Positions 14,316-24,363 of a DNA stretch of 64,000 bases are shown here, in pieces. The notes under the pieces were generated by a model. That model was not told where the DNA came from and made no database searches. It saw nothing but the letters and a program-made list of their open reading frames with translations. The number at the start of each line of letters is the position of its first letter. The first letter of the stretch is position 1. The position numbers were made by a program, and so were the translations under genes. Origin of the DNA: WTKG01 sp963735005 (GTDB taxonomy: Bacteria; Actinomycetota; Actinomycetes; Actinomycetales; Demequinaceae); assembly GCA_963735005.1 (NCBI GenBank), contig CAVTJA010000006.1, positions 1-64,000 on the forward strand, given 5' to 3'.

Positions 14316-17300
14316 CCCGAACTGTCCGCGCGCGACGTCGACGGACGCCTCGGCGCTCGCGAGCGACTGGGAGGCCTGGGATGCGGACGCCGACGCTGCG
14401 GCACCGGCGTCTGTGGCAACTTGCGTTCCCGCAAGTCCCGCCGCGGCGTTGGCCGCGTCTGCGGCAAGCTGTGCATCGAATGCCGCCTGCGCGGCGTCAC
14501 CTGCCGCCGTCTGTGCCGCGTCAAGCGCCGACTGAGCGGCGGCTGTGGTGGTCGCCGATTGGGAAGCCGTAGCCGCCTGCGCCGCAGCAGTAGCGGCGGT
14601 GGCGGCCGCCACGGCAGCCTGCGCCGCGACATCCGCTTGAGCAATCGCGACCGATTCCGTGGCAGCAACGATCTGGTCGAGTGCGACCTGCGCTCGGTCT
14701 ACGGCAGCGCTTGCGTCAGTGACAGCCTGGTTCACGTCCGGCATCAGGTCTTGGATCGCAGACAGGGACGCCTGCGCGGCCGGAGTGCCGACGCTCGACG
14801 CGAGCGATGATGCGAGGTTTCGCGCCTGGGTGATCCCCGCCAGCGCCGCATTGGCATCGCCAAGCGCTGCCGTCGCGTCGTCCACAAAGCCGCTCGCAGC
14901 GGGAACGTTGGGCGCGGCTTCCGCGGCGTCCGCGGCGGCGGAAGCGTCGGTTGCCGCTTGCTGCGCGGCGTTGGCGTACGACACCGCAACCACGAGTTGC
15001 AGCGCGACATTCGCTTCGCCAGCGCTCGTGTCCGCATTCGACGCGTACCCAATCGCGTTGAGGAATTCAGTGTGGGCCTTCACAACTGCGCGGTTGGCGC
15101 CGTCGGTCTGCGCCGTCGCCGCGAATTGTTGCGCCTGCGTGTAGTTCACCTGGGCGGCGTCTGCGGCCTGGTGGGCGGTCGTAGCCGCGTCCGTCGGCAG
15201 CGGCAGCATGCCCCTGTGCAGTAGCGGGATCGGGCGAGTTCGCGGTCTCATCCCGCTGGGCCACGGCTAGAACTGCCGCGTCCCACGCAGCGTCAGCTTG
15301 GACGCTGGCTTGCGCCGCCTGGAGGTGCGCTTGCGCTTCGGCCGCGTACCGGTCCGCATCCTGGGCCGCAGCGTTCGCGTTCGTCACGCTCGCAGCTGCC
15401 GCGGTCGCGAACGCAGCAGCACTCGGGTCAACGTCCGGCGCGCCACTGAGCGCTGCCGCGGCCTGCGAGGCTGCCGCGGCCGTCGCCGCGCTAGATGCGG
15501 CCGACTGCGCACTCGCCTGGTCGCCAAGCGCATCGTCTACGGCCTGTTGAGCCGAAGCGACATCCACTGCGGCCTCCGCGGCCGATGCCGCCAGCAAGGC
15601 GGCGTCACGAGAATCCTCGGCGTTGCGCGCCCACGCGTCGGCGGCGGCAGCCTGCGCCTGCGCGGCCGCGACTGCAGCTCCCTGCGCGGCCACGCGTGCA
15701 TTCGCTGCCGACGTTTGGGCGGCGGCGGCGGAAAGCGTCGCTTGACCAGCGGCCAACGATGCGGTCTGCGTGCCTGCGGCCGTGGCGGCAACCGTTGAAG
15801 CAGTTGCTGCGGCGTCGGCTGCGTCGGCCGCGACCTGTGCGGCGTCGGCGGCGTCCCATGCGTCTGCGAGTGCCGTCGAAGCAGCATCGGCCTGCGTGCC
15901 AGAGTCTGCCGCGGTGGCCGCCTGATCGGCCGCAACAGCGGCGAGGTTTGCCGCGTCTTGGGCTGCGGATGCGGCCTCCTGCGCAAGCCGGGCTGCCTCG
16001 GCTTCTGCGGCAGTGACCGCACGCTGCGCCTCCGACATCGCTTCATCCGCGACTGTTCGTGCGCTGGTGGCGCTCGTCTGGGCTGCGGTTGCGGCAGCCG
16101 CAGCTCGCGAAACCTCAGCGTCTGCGGCGCCATTTGGCAGGAGTTCCGCGGCCGCAGCCGCCCTGCCGCTCGCGGCAAGGGCGTTGGCGGAGTGAGTTTG
16201 AGCAGCGTCCGCTGCCGCTTCCGCACGTAGCGCGGCTTGCATCGCTTCTGCGGCATTCGGGGCCGCGAAGGTGTTGGCGTTTTCCGTCGCCGCAAGCTGC
16301 TCGGCAGCGGCTGCTTGGTCGCGCTCGAATTCAGCGATCACACGCTGTGAAGAAGCGGCTGACGTCTGCGCCGCCACCGAAGCTGAGGTAGCCTGCAGCC
16401 GCGCAGCCTGAGCGGACGCTTGGGCGCGCGCTGCGATCAGCGTCGCCTCAGGGGTCCCCGCCGTTGTAGCGGCGGTCGCCGCATCCGCGGCTTCGTTCGC
16501 CGCGTTCGTGGCGTAGGTGTCTGCTTCCGACGCGGCGGTCGCGCCTGCGGATGCATACGCGGAGGCCTCGGTTGGGTCGGTCGCGGCTGCGGCGTCGGCC
16601 GCCGCTTGTTGAGCGTCGGCGCGTGCGTCGTCAGCCATCTTGCCCAAGCTGCGGCGCTGACGTCGGCGGCGAGCAGGTCGCTTCCGGCGCGCGCGCGGCC
16701 AGCCCACGTGTCAGCCGTGGCGAGCGAGTCGGCGGCTTCGGCGGCAGCTTGATCCGCGCGAGCTGTGCCAGCGTCTGCCACGTAGCCGACGACGTCGTCG
16801 TTTGCAGAGGCCGCAGCCGTGGCCGCATCCTCCGCCGCGACGGCGTGGGTGAGGGCTTCGACCGCGGCGTCCGCGATCTGAGATGCGTCAGTTGCGGCGT
16901 TCGACTGGGCGATCGCGGCGAGCGCGAGAACCGCCTCGTCGTGCGCCGTGGCGGCGTAGGCCGCGACGTCTGCCGCGGCCGCGATGGCGTTCGCCTCGGC
17001 GGTGGCGCTCGCGAGGTAGCCGTCGATAGCCGAAACGGCGTCGGCGGCTGCGGTCTTGGCGTCTGTCGCGTCCGATGCCGCGGCTTGCGCGCGAGCAACG
17101 TATCCGTTCGCGGCAGTCGTGTTCGCCTGCGTCGCGGCGGTAGTCGCGGCCTGGAGCTGGGTGGCCGCCTCTGCGGCAGCGTTTTCGGTCAGGGTCTTGG
17201 CAGCGACCGCAACGGCGCGGGCGGCTGTGATTGCAGACACGTCTGCCCCGCCGCTCGTGTTCAGTGCGTTGAGTGCGTCCGCTGCGGCCTGCGTTGCGAG

Positions 17301-19703
17301 GCCAGCCTGCGTCTGCGCGGTGCTCGCCGCGTCTTCGGTCCGCAACGCCGCTTCGGCTGCGCGCGCTTCCGCGTACGCGCTGTCCGCGGCGTCACGCGCG
17401 GTCTTGGCTTGGGCCGCTAAAGTGGCGGCGTCGCTGGAGTTTTGCTGCGCCGCCGCGACCTGAGTCGCGGTGGCACTAGCTCCGATGTAGCCCGCATACT
17501 CGTTCACTTTCCCCAAGCCAGCGGCCGCCAGATCACGGCCGGACTCGGCAGCGGTCTGCGCGTTCGCGGCATCCACAGATGCAAGGCGTGCGGCCTCAAC
17601 TGCCGAGGTCGCGTCGGGGATGGTCGTGGCTGCCCCCGCTGCGTCGGCGGCGTTCTGGGCGGCGGTGTGTGCGGTTGTCGCCGCATTCTTCCCGTCGAGC
17701 GCGTTCTGACGCCCGGTCACGGTCTGAGCCAAGCCGTCGTTGAGGTTGTCCCAGTTGCTGTTCACCGTGACTTGGGAGTCGGGTCCGGGTTTGAACCCGT
17801 AGTACCCGGCGTCCGGGTTTGGCGTCACTCTCGATGCAACTCGTCAAGTTCGTTGCCATGGCGAAGTCAAACCCGATTGGGTCGGTCGCGTCGCTACGTT
17901 GTACTTGCCGTCCAGATGTTGTCGCTGAAGTCTTCGACCCCGCACAGGTCATGTAGACCCAGAGCAGCTTCTCGGAGGTGACCGGCCCCCACAAGCCATC
18001 AAGTTGCCGTTAAAGGCGGATCTGGGCGCGGCCAGAGATCGATGTCGTTCAGATATGCCTGCAGGGCACGCGCGTTTTCGTCCTCAACACCGACGATCAC
18101 CGCCCCGTTGGGGTCGTTGTCGTACGGAGCGGCTGCCCGGCCAAACTGGGTGCCCAAATAGGTCACGCCAATTCTGTCAGCAAGCTCCTGCCATTGCGTC
18201 TCGCCCCATTGGCCCACGGGCGCGGCGAGGTCTCCGCCCTGCATGCAGTACTTGAGGTCTGAGGCCAGCACGTAGTCGAAATAGAACCGGTCGGTGGTAT
18301 TTCCGTAGTATCCGTTGATGTCTGCGTCAGCGCGCGACTGGCCTGTTGCAGACGTTTGCGACGACGCTGGCGATTTTCTCATTCGTTTGCTTGCCCCACT
18401 GCCCGTCGACAGGCTTGTCGATCATTCCCACGCCTGGCGCGTCAATTTCGTTCAGGCGGTTTTGAAGTGCCTTGACGTTGATGTTGCCGCGAGTCCCAGA
18501 CTGTGAGGTGTGAGGGTCTCCCGTCCACCCGAAACTCGCTGCCGTGAAGGCCCGTCGCCGAGGTCCAGCGCCTTCCCAAGCGCTGTCCAGTCCGAGTCGG
18601 TCCAAGCTGGGGCGATCGGGAGGAATCGGGTTCCGTTCCACGGACAGTGGCACTACCGTCAAACCCATATGCGTGGGCGCTCCCGAGGCCGGAGATGTTC
18701 CGGTCCGAACCGTTGTAGGCGAGATGCTGGTGAGTGCACGAATCGTAGTGCTCAAGATAGCCCTTGGCATGCCAGAATCGGTTGTCGTAAATGCCGTCGT
18801 AACCTGAGTAGTTCGACGATCCGCGCCTGCAATTCCCCTGCCCGATGGAGAACTTCGCCTTGTGCGTTCCGGTGGGGTCCGGCCCCGGCGAGAAACTGCG
18901 TCGATGAAATCTTCGACGCGGAAGCATTGGTGGTGCTTACGCCGTTGGTCATGTCGAAATCCACAAGATCAAGCCCGATCTCCGCGGTAAGGGTGCCGTC
19001 GGCGAAGGCGATACTGAATCCTGCCGAAGTCGATCGCACCGCCGCCGCCCAACTTGTTGTGCCAGCCTCCGTCGGCGTTTGCGGCAGACTCTTGCAGTAT
19101 CGATTTGTAGCGGTTACCCACACAACATTGCGGTGAATGACGGTCACGTTGTAGAGCCCCGCAAGAATGCGGCACATCGATGTAGCACGGCCTGCCATCG
19201 ATTGTCTCGACCTTGCCCTCGCTATACGCCTGGAGTTGGCCAATCGGCATGACGCTCTTGTCATAAGAGGCTGGTGGTCTTCTGCACGAGCCCGCTCGCT
19301 ACGATTTCGGCGGCCATGGACCGTTCAATGGCGGTCATTCCCGGCCACACGACATTGAGTCACGGCTGCTTGCGCGGGCGTAGCCGCCACGACAGAAAGT
19401 GCCGACGCGACCATGCTCGCCGACGCGATGCCCGCGAGAAACCGACGGGCAACGCCAGCCTTGGCCGACCTGGGCCCAGCGCTCCTGAACACTTGCAAGA
19501 GCGAATTCGACTTGGACGGCCGGTTCACGTACTCGACACAGGCACTTTCGGACATGCGAGACATGGCGTCCCCCTCTTCCCCTTCGAAGTTCGTCTCCCG
19601 TTTGGGAACCTACTCCTAGGGGCGCGCGGGCGCGCGCTGAACGGGGATTTTCGAAAAGAGAGTTGGGGATTCAGTCTCAAACAAGTGCGGAAACTCCGCC
19701 GGA

Positions 19704-21185
19704 CTAGAGCCCGGTGGCCCACGGCCTGAAGTGCTTCAGCCGCTTGCGCGCCAGCTTGCCCTGCTCCACGACGCGGGCCGGCGCCGTGCCGCCCGCGCCG
19801 TCGCGCGCCGCCAGCGAGCCCTCGACCGTGAGCACCTCGCGAACCTCGGGCTTGAGCGCCTCGTGAATGCCGATCATGTCCTCGTCGGACATCTCGTGCA
19901 GCTCGATGCCGCGCTTCTCACACAGCCGCACGCACGCGCCCGCGACCTCGTGGGCCTCGCGGAACGCCACACCGTTGCGGACCAGCCACTCGGCGATATC
20001 CGTGGCCAGCGCGAAGCCCGCGCTCGCCTGCGCCGCGCACCGCTCCACCTGGAACCGCATGGTGTGCACCATCCCGGCGACGGCGGGCAAAAGTACCTCG
20101 AGAGTGTCGATCGCGTCGAACACCGGCTCCTTGTCCTCCTGGAGGTCCCGGTTGTAGGCGAGCGGCAGGCCCTTGAGGGTCGCGAGCAGTCCCGCAAGGT
20201 CGCCGATGAGGCGGCCCGCCTTGCCGCGCGCGAGCTCGGCGATGTCGGGGTTCTTCTTCTGGGGCATGATGCTCGAGCCCGTGGAGTAGCCGTCGTCCAA
20301 ACGCACGTAGCCGAACTCGGGCGTCGCCCAGTTGATGACGTCCTCGGCGAGCCGCGACAGGTCAACGGCCGTCATGGCGCACACCCACGAGAACTCCGCG
20401 ACGACGTCGCGCGCGGCGGTGCCGTCGATCGAGTTCTCGGACGGGCCGGTAAAGCCAAGGTCCGATGCGACGGCCGCGGGGTCGAGCCCCAGGGTCGAGC
20501 CCGCCAGGGCTCCCCCGCCATACGGCGACCACGCGGCGCGGGTGTCCCAGTCGGCAAAGCGCTCAACGTCGCGCAACAGCGGCCAGGCGTGCGCCAGGAC
20601 GGTATGCGCAATCGTCACGGGTTGCGCGATCTGGTTGTGGGTGCGGCCCGGCATCGGGTCGTCTATGTGGCGGTCGGCCTGCTCCAGCAGCGCCTCGACG
20701 ACGTCGAGCATCTGCCCCGCGAGCGTGCGCGAGTGGCGGCGCAGGAAGATGCGCGTGAGGGTGGCGATCTGATCGTTCCGGGACCGCCCGGCGCGCAGCT
20801 TGCCGCCAAGCTCGGCGCCGACGTCGGCGATCAGCAGCCGCTCGAGGGCTGCGTGCACGTCCTCGTCGGTCTCCGCGGGCCCCACGCGCCCGGCCGCGAC
20901 CTTTGCGCGCAGCTCCACCAACGCGGCGTCCATCTGCTTGGCCTCGGCGCCCGTCAGGTGCCCGGCCTTGTGGAGCGCCTTGGTGTGCGCGATCGAACCC
21001 ACGAGGTCATCATCTGCGAGACGCCAGTCGAAGTGCGTGGACTTTGACAGCGCGGCGAGAGCCGGCGACGGCCCGCCATCGAAGCGTCCGCCCCAGAGCG
21101 CGCCCTCGGTCGTGCCAGCCGCCTTGCCGGCGCCAGCCGTGGATCCGGGTGCCGTGGGTCCGTTGTCGCTCTTCTTGCCTGCCAT
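19704..21185 (-). CDS. argH: Argininosuccinate lyase
   Basis: Last step of arginine synthesis: splits argininosuccinate into arginine and fumarate. The 493-residue product has the fumarase/aspartase superfamily signature GSSIMPQKKNPD near residues 300-311, the flexible catalytic loop, and the conserved RAGRSRNDQ near 136-144. The N-terminus carries about 25 extra Gly/Ala/Thr residues before LWGGRF, where most family members begin, so a downstream start is possible, although ATG 21185 has an upstream GAAGGGG. It is the last arg gene, separated from argG by a small lipoprotein gene. Confidence 0.96.
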   Translation of the reverse strand: MAGKKSDNGPTAPGSTAGAGKAAGTTEGALWGGRFDGGPSPALAALSKSTHFDWRLADDDLVGSIAHTKALHKAGHLTGAEAKQMDAALVELRAKVAAGRVGPAETDEDVHAALERLLIADVGAELGGKLRAGRSRNDQIATLTRIFLRRHSRTLAGQMLDVVEALLEQADRHIDDPMPGRTHNQIAQPVTIAHTVLAHAWPLLRDVERFADWDTRAAWSPYGGGALAGSTLGLDPAAVASDLGFTGPSENSIDGTAARDVVAEFSWVCAMTAVDLSRLAEDVINWATPEFGYVRLDDGYSTGSSIMPQKKNPDIAELARGKAGRLIGDLAGLLATLKGLPLAYNRDLQEDKEPVFDAIDTLEVLLPAVAGMVHTMRFQVERCAAQASAGFALATDIAEWLVRNGVAFREAHEVAGACVRLCEKRGIELHEMSDEDMIGIHEALKPEVREVLTVEGSLAARDGAGGTAPARVVEQGKLARKRLKHFRPWATGL

Positions 21186-21225
21186 GATCCCCTTCGTTGA
21201 ACCTTGTCTTCAGCCTAGCCGCGCG

Positions 21226-21666
21226 TCAGTCCGATGCGCCGACGGCGGTGGGGCACTCAGGCGCGTCTTGGTCCACAGCCCAGACCACGAAAGCGAGGCT
21301 TGGGTCCTCCGACGAACCGGTCTCGCCAAATTTGCGCTTGTTCGCGCCCACATAGGCGGCGCACAGCCTGACGGACAGTCCGGAGACGCCTGCCTCCTCG
21401 CCTACCTCCAGCCGCAGCGGGACGCTCGTCCGATCGAAGTACACGTCGATCCTCGCCGCGGTCTGTTCGACCCACCCTGCGTGCACGGAGAAGCGGTCGG
21501 TCAACTCCTCGGGAGCAATCGGGTCCAGGGTCAGTTCCACTACGCCGCTGTCGCGCGCGTACGTCGGCGGCGGTCCGGGCGAGTGCTCGCTGCAACCGGC
21601 CACCGCCAGCGCCGCCGTGAGGCCGACGATGACGCCTCCCCACACTCCAGCAGGCCGTCGCATCAT
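21226..21666 (-). CDS. Small lipoprotein inserted between argG and argH
   Basis: A 146-residue exported lipoprotein: basic N-terminus, hydrophobic stretch and lipobox AVAGC. The mature part is about 120 residues with two Cys and no recognised domain. It starts 2 bases after the argG stop codon; the Shine-Dalgarno GAGGAG lies inside the argG 3' end, so the two are probably translationally coupled. ATG 21663 is an equally good start. A role in arginine metabolism is not shown by sequence; it may just ride in the operon. Confidence 0.78.
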   Translation of the reverse strand: MMRRPAGVWGGVIVGLTAALAVAGCSEHSPGPPPTYARDSGVVELTLDPIAPEELTDRFSVHAGWVEQTAARIDVYFDRTSVPLRLEVGEEAGVSGLSVRLCAAYVGANKRKFGETGSSEDPSLAFVVWAVDQDAPECPTAVGASD

Positions 21667-21668
21667 CG

Positions 21669-22871
21669 CTAACTCCTCAGTCGCTCCTCGCGGGCCGCAG
21701 CCTGCTTGGCGGACAGCCCGTAAATCTCGATGAACCCGCGCGCGGCGGACTGATCGAACGTGTCCCCCTCATCGTAGGTGGCGAGGCTGAAGTCGTAGAG
21801 GCCGGTGTCGGAGCGTCGCCCGGTTACCGTCGCGCGGCCGCCGTGCAGCTCGAGCCGCACCTCGCCGTTGACGTGCTGCTGCGTGGACTCCACGAACGCG
21901 TCGAGCGAGTGCTTGAGCGGCGAGAACCACATCCCGTCATACACGAGCTCCGACCACCGCTGGCCGACCGTCTTCTTGAAACGCGCAAGCTCGCGCTCGA
22001 TGGTGACGTTTTCGAGCTCGCGGTGCGCCTCGATGAGCGCCACTGCTCCGGGCGCCTCGTAGATCTCGCGCGACTTGATGCCCACCAGGCGGTCCTCGAC
22101 GATGTCGATGCGGCCAACGCCCTGGGCGCCGGCGCGGCGGTTGAGCTGCTCGATCGCCTGCAGCGGCGTCACCTTCTCGCCGTCGATCGCCACCGGGATG
22201 CCGCGCTCGAACGTGATGATCAGCTCGTCGGGCACGGGCGGGAAGGCTGGGTCGTCGGTGTAGTTGTACACGTCCTTGGTGGGCGCGTTCCAGATGTCCT
22301 CAAGGAAGCCCGTCTCGATGGCGCGTCCCCACACGTTCTGGTCGATCGAGAACGGGTTCTTCTTGGTCGTCTCGATGGGCAGCTTGTTCTTGGCCGCGTA
22401 GTCGATGGCCTTGTCGCGGGTGAGAGCAAGGTCGCGCACGGGCGCGATGCACTTGAGGTCAGGCGCGAGCGACGTGATGCCCACCTCGAACCGCACCTGG
22501 TCGTTACCCTTGCCGGTGCAGCCGTGGGCGACCGTCGCGGCGCCGTGTTCGCGCGCGGCCGCCACGAGGTGCTTGACGATGACGGGGCGGCTGAGCGAAC
22601 TGACCAACGGATATTTATCCTGGTACAGGCCGTTGGCCTTGAGCGCAGGCATGCAGTAGTCGTTCGCGAACTCGTCGCGGGCGTCGGCCACGTACGCCTC
22701 GACTGCGCCGCAGTCGAGCGCGCGCTGGCGAATCACGTCAAGGTCCTCCCCGCCCTGGCCAACGTCAACGGCGACCGCCACGACCTCGGCGCCCGTGGCG
22801 TCGGCGATCCAGCCGATCGCGACCGAGGTGTCCAATCCCCCGCTGTACGCGAGGACGATCCGTTCTGCCAT
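21669..22871 (-). CDS. argG: Argininosuccinate synthase
   Basis: Joins citrulline and aspartate using ATP. The 400-residue protein begins MAERIVLAYSGGLDTSV, with the N-type PP-loop SGGLDTS at residues 10-16, and includes the family block GCTGKGNDQVRFE near 115-127. The length is normal for the short bacterial type. The start at 22871 gives the family N-terminus; the open frame continues upstream only as antisense. It lies 56 bases downstream of argR, so it can be read from the argC promoter or from its own. Confidence 0.97.
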   Translation of the reverse strand: MAERIVLAYSGGLDTSVAIGWIADATGAEVVAVAVDVGQGGEDLDVIRQRALDCGAVEAYVADARDEFANDYCMPALKANGLYQDKYPLVSSLSRPVIVKHLVAAAREHGAATVAHGCTGKGNDQVRFEVGITSLAPDLKCIAPVRDLALTRDKAIDYAAKNKLPIETTKKNPFSIDQNVWGRAIETGFLEDIWNAPTKDVYNYTDDPAFPPVPDELIITFERGIPVAIDGEKVTPLQAIEQLNRRAGAQGVGRIDIVEDRLVGIKSREIYEAPGAVALIEAHRELENVTIERELARFKKTVGQRWSELVYDGMWFSPLKHSLDAFVESTQQHVNGEVRLELHGGRATVTGRRSDTGLYDFSLATYDEGDTFDQSAARGFIEIYGLSAKQAAAREERLRS

Positions 22872-22927
22872 GTTCCTGTGTCTCTCTCTAGTAATAACGA
22901 TGCGGTGGGCGGCGGGCCGCCCCTGGG

Positions 22928-23434
22928 TTAGGACTTGCGGTGGGCGGCCCTGTCGAGGAACCGCTGGGCGAGCGCGTGCCCGCCGTCGGGGTCGCGCGAA
23001 ATCACGAGCACGGTGTCGTCCCCCGCGACGGAGCCAATGAGCGTGGGGTCGTCGTGTGCGTCGATCGCGCTCGCGAGGTATTGCGCGGCTCCCGACGGGG
23101 TGCGCAGCACAGCGATGTTTGCGCTCCCCTCTGCGGTGTGGAGCAACTCGGCGCACAGCCGCGCGAGGCGGTCGGACGTGTTCTCGTGGGCGTCCATGGC
23201 GTCGGCCGGGGCGTAGGCGAGCTCGCCGTCGGCCTTGCGGACCTTGACCGCGCCAACGTCCACGAGGTCGCGCGACAGCGTCGCCTGGGTCACGGCGAGG
23301 CCGGAGTCTTCGAGGGCGTCCGCAAGCTCTGCCTGGGAGTGGATGTTCTGCGACTCAAGGATGCGGCGGATGAGCGCCTGGCGCGCCGCCTTGGTGGCAG
23401 GCACGGACTGGGTGGGCGCGGTGTCGGCCGTCAT
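22928..23434 (-). CDS. argR: Arginine repressor
   Basis: A 168-residue ArgR/AhrC family regulator. The N-terminal winged helix-turn-helix (about 15-85) contains SQAELADALEDSGLAVTQATLSRDL, shown here in pieces: SQAEL, then VTQATLSRDL. The C-terminal hexamerisation and arginine-binding domain has GSVAGDDTVLVI with the two key Asp residues. It senses arginine and represses arg genes. Its ATG overlaps the argF stop codon by one base (TGATG), so the two are translationally coupled. A likely operator is seen in front of argC at 28699-28724. Confidence 0.95.
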   Translation of the reverse strand: MTADTAPTQSVPATKAARQALIRRILESQNIHSQAELADALEDSGLAVTQATLSRDLVDVGAVKVRKADGELAYAPADAMDAHENTSDRLARLCAELLHTAEGSANIAVLRTPSGAAQYLASAIDAHDDPTLIGSVAGDDTVLVISRDPDGGHALAQRFLDRAAHRKS

Positions 23435-24363
23435 CACTGGTCCACCAGCCACGTGAGCAGCGCCTTCTGGGCGTGCAGGCGGAATTCGGCCTCGTCCCAC
23501 ACGATGGACTGAGGGCCGTCGATGACGCTGGCGGCGATCTCCTTGCCGCGGTACGCCGGCAGGCAGTGCAGCACCTGGGCGTTGTCCTTCGCGAGCCCCA
23601 GCGAGCGGGTGGATAGCTGGAACGGCGCGAAGACCTCGGCGCGCTCGGCGGCCTGGTCCTCGTCGCCCATGGATACCCACGTGTCGGTGGCGAGGATGTC
23701 TGCGCCCGTCACTGCCTCGTCGTGCGAGTGCATCACGGCCACCGAGCCGCCGGTGCGCTGCGCGATGTGGCTGGCCGCCTCGATGATGGCCGGCGTCGGC
23801 AGGTACGTCCCCGGCGTGGCGATGCGCACGTGCATGCCCGCCGTCGCGCCGCCCAGCAGGTACGAGTGCGCCATGTTGTTGGCGCCGTCGCCCGCGTACG
23901 TGAGGGTGAGCCCCGCGAGGTGCTTGACGCCGCCGCGCAAATACGCGATCGCGGCGAAGTCCGCCAGCACCTGGCACGGGTGAAACTCGTCGGTGAGCGC
24001 GTTCACGACGGGCACCCCGGAGTGCGCCGCCATCTCCTCGATGCGCTTCTGCTCGCCCGTGCGCCACACGATCGCGCTTACCTGGCGGCCGAGCACGCGG
24101 GCGGTGTCCGCGATGGACTCGCCGCGGCCCATCTGCGATCCCACCGCGTCGATCACGAGCGGATAGCCGCCCAGCTCCGCGATGCCAGTGGAGAAAGATA
24201 CCCGCGTGCGCGTAGACGGCTTGTCGAACATCACCGCGACGGCCTGCGGGCCCACGAACGGCTGGGCGTGAAAGCGGTCGCGCTTGAACTTGAGCGCGAG
24301 CTCGAGAATGCGCTTCTGCTCCTTGGGCGTGAGGTCGTCGTCACGCAGGAAGTGTCGGGTCAT
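23434..24363 (-). CDS. argF: Ornithine carbamoyltransferase
   Basis: Transfers the carbamoyl group of carbamoyl phosphate to ornithine, giving citrulline. The 309-residue protein carries the carbamoyl-phosphate motif STRTR (in DKPSTRTRVSF) near residue 54-58, the HPCQ motif near 134-137 and HCLPAYRG near 270, all diagnostic of anabolic OTCase. Its start codon overlaps the argD stop by 4 bases. The order argC-J-B-D-F-R is standard for Actinobacteria. Confidence 0.96.
   Translation of the reverse strand: MTRHFLRDDDLTPKEQKRILELALKFKRDRFHAQPFVGPQAVAVMFDKPSTRTRVSFSTGIAELGGYPLVIDAVGSQMGRGESIADTARVLGRQVSAIVWRTGEQKRIEEMAAHSGVPVVNALTDEFHPCQVLADFAAIAYLRGGVKHLAGLTLTYAGDGANNMAHSYLLGGATAGMHVRIATPGTYLPTPAIIEAASHIAQRTGGSVAVMHSHDEAVTGADILATDTWVSMGDEDQAAERAEVFAPFQLSTRSLGLAKDNAQVLHCLPAYRGKEIAASVIDGPQSIVWDEAEFRLHAQKALLTWLVDQ

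Larger units (their letters stand above)
11346..19564 (-). pseudogene. Giant Ala-rich secreted surface protein gene with peptidoglycan-binding-like modules, multiply frameshifted
   Basis: If the frame were continuous this gene would encode about 2,740 residues. It opens at 19564 after AAGAGGGGG with a long signal peptide ending TPAQA. An N-terminal secreted domain and two ~115-residue modules follow (about 18600-17835). Then comes a very long region (about 17800-11750) that is roughly half Ala, with Ser, Thr, Asp and Gln, probably a helical or coiled-coil stalk, interrupted by module 3 (13929-14315) and ended by module 4 (11349-11729). Each module carries DGYWGPTTTEKLR or a variant, close to the PG_binding_1 repeat. 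Reading frames change at about 19345, 19250, 18870, 18720, 18350, 18000, 17830, 16640 and 15240; the last 3.9 kb is open as one frame (to 15251). Cell-wall anchoring and an adhesive or structural role are inferred. Confidence 0.7.

Noticed and set aside
11876..16752. Long plus-strand and alternative-frame reading frames rich in Arg, Pro or Ala
   Set aside because: They are by-products of the very biased GCN/CGN codon composition of the Ala-rich gene on the minus strand.
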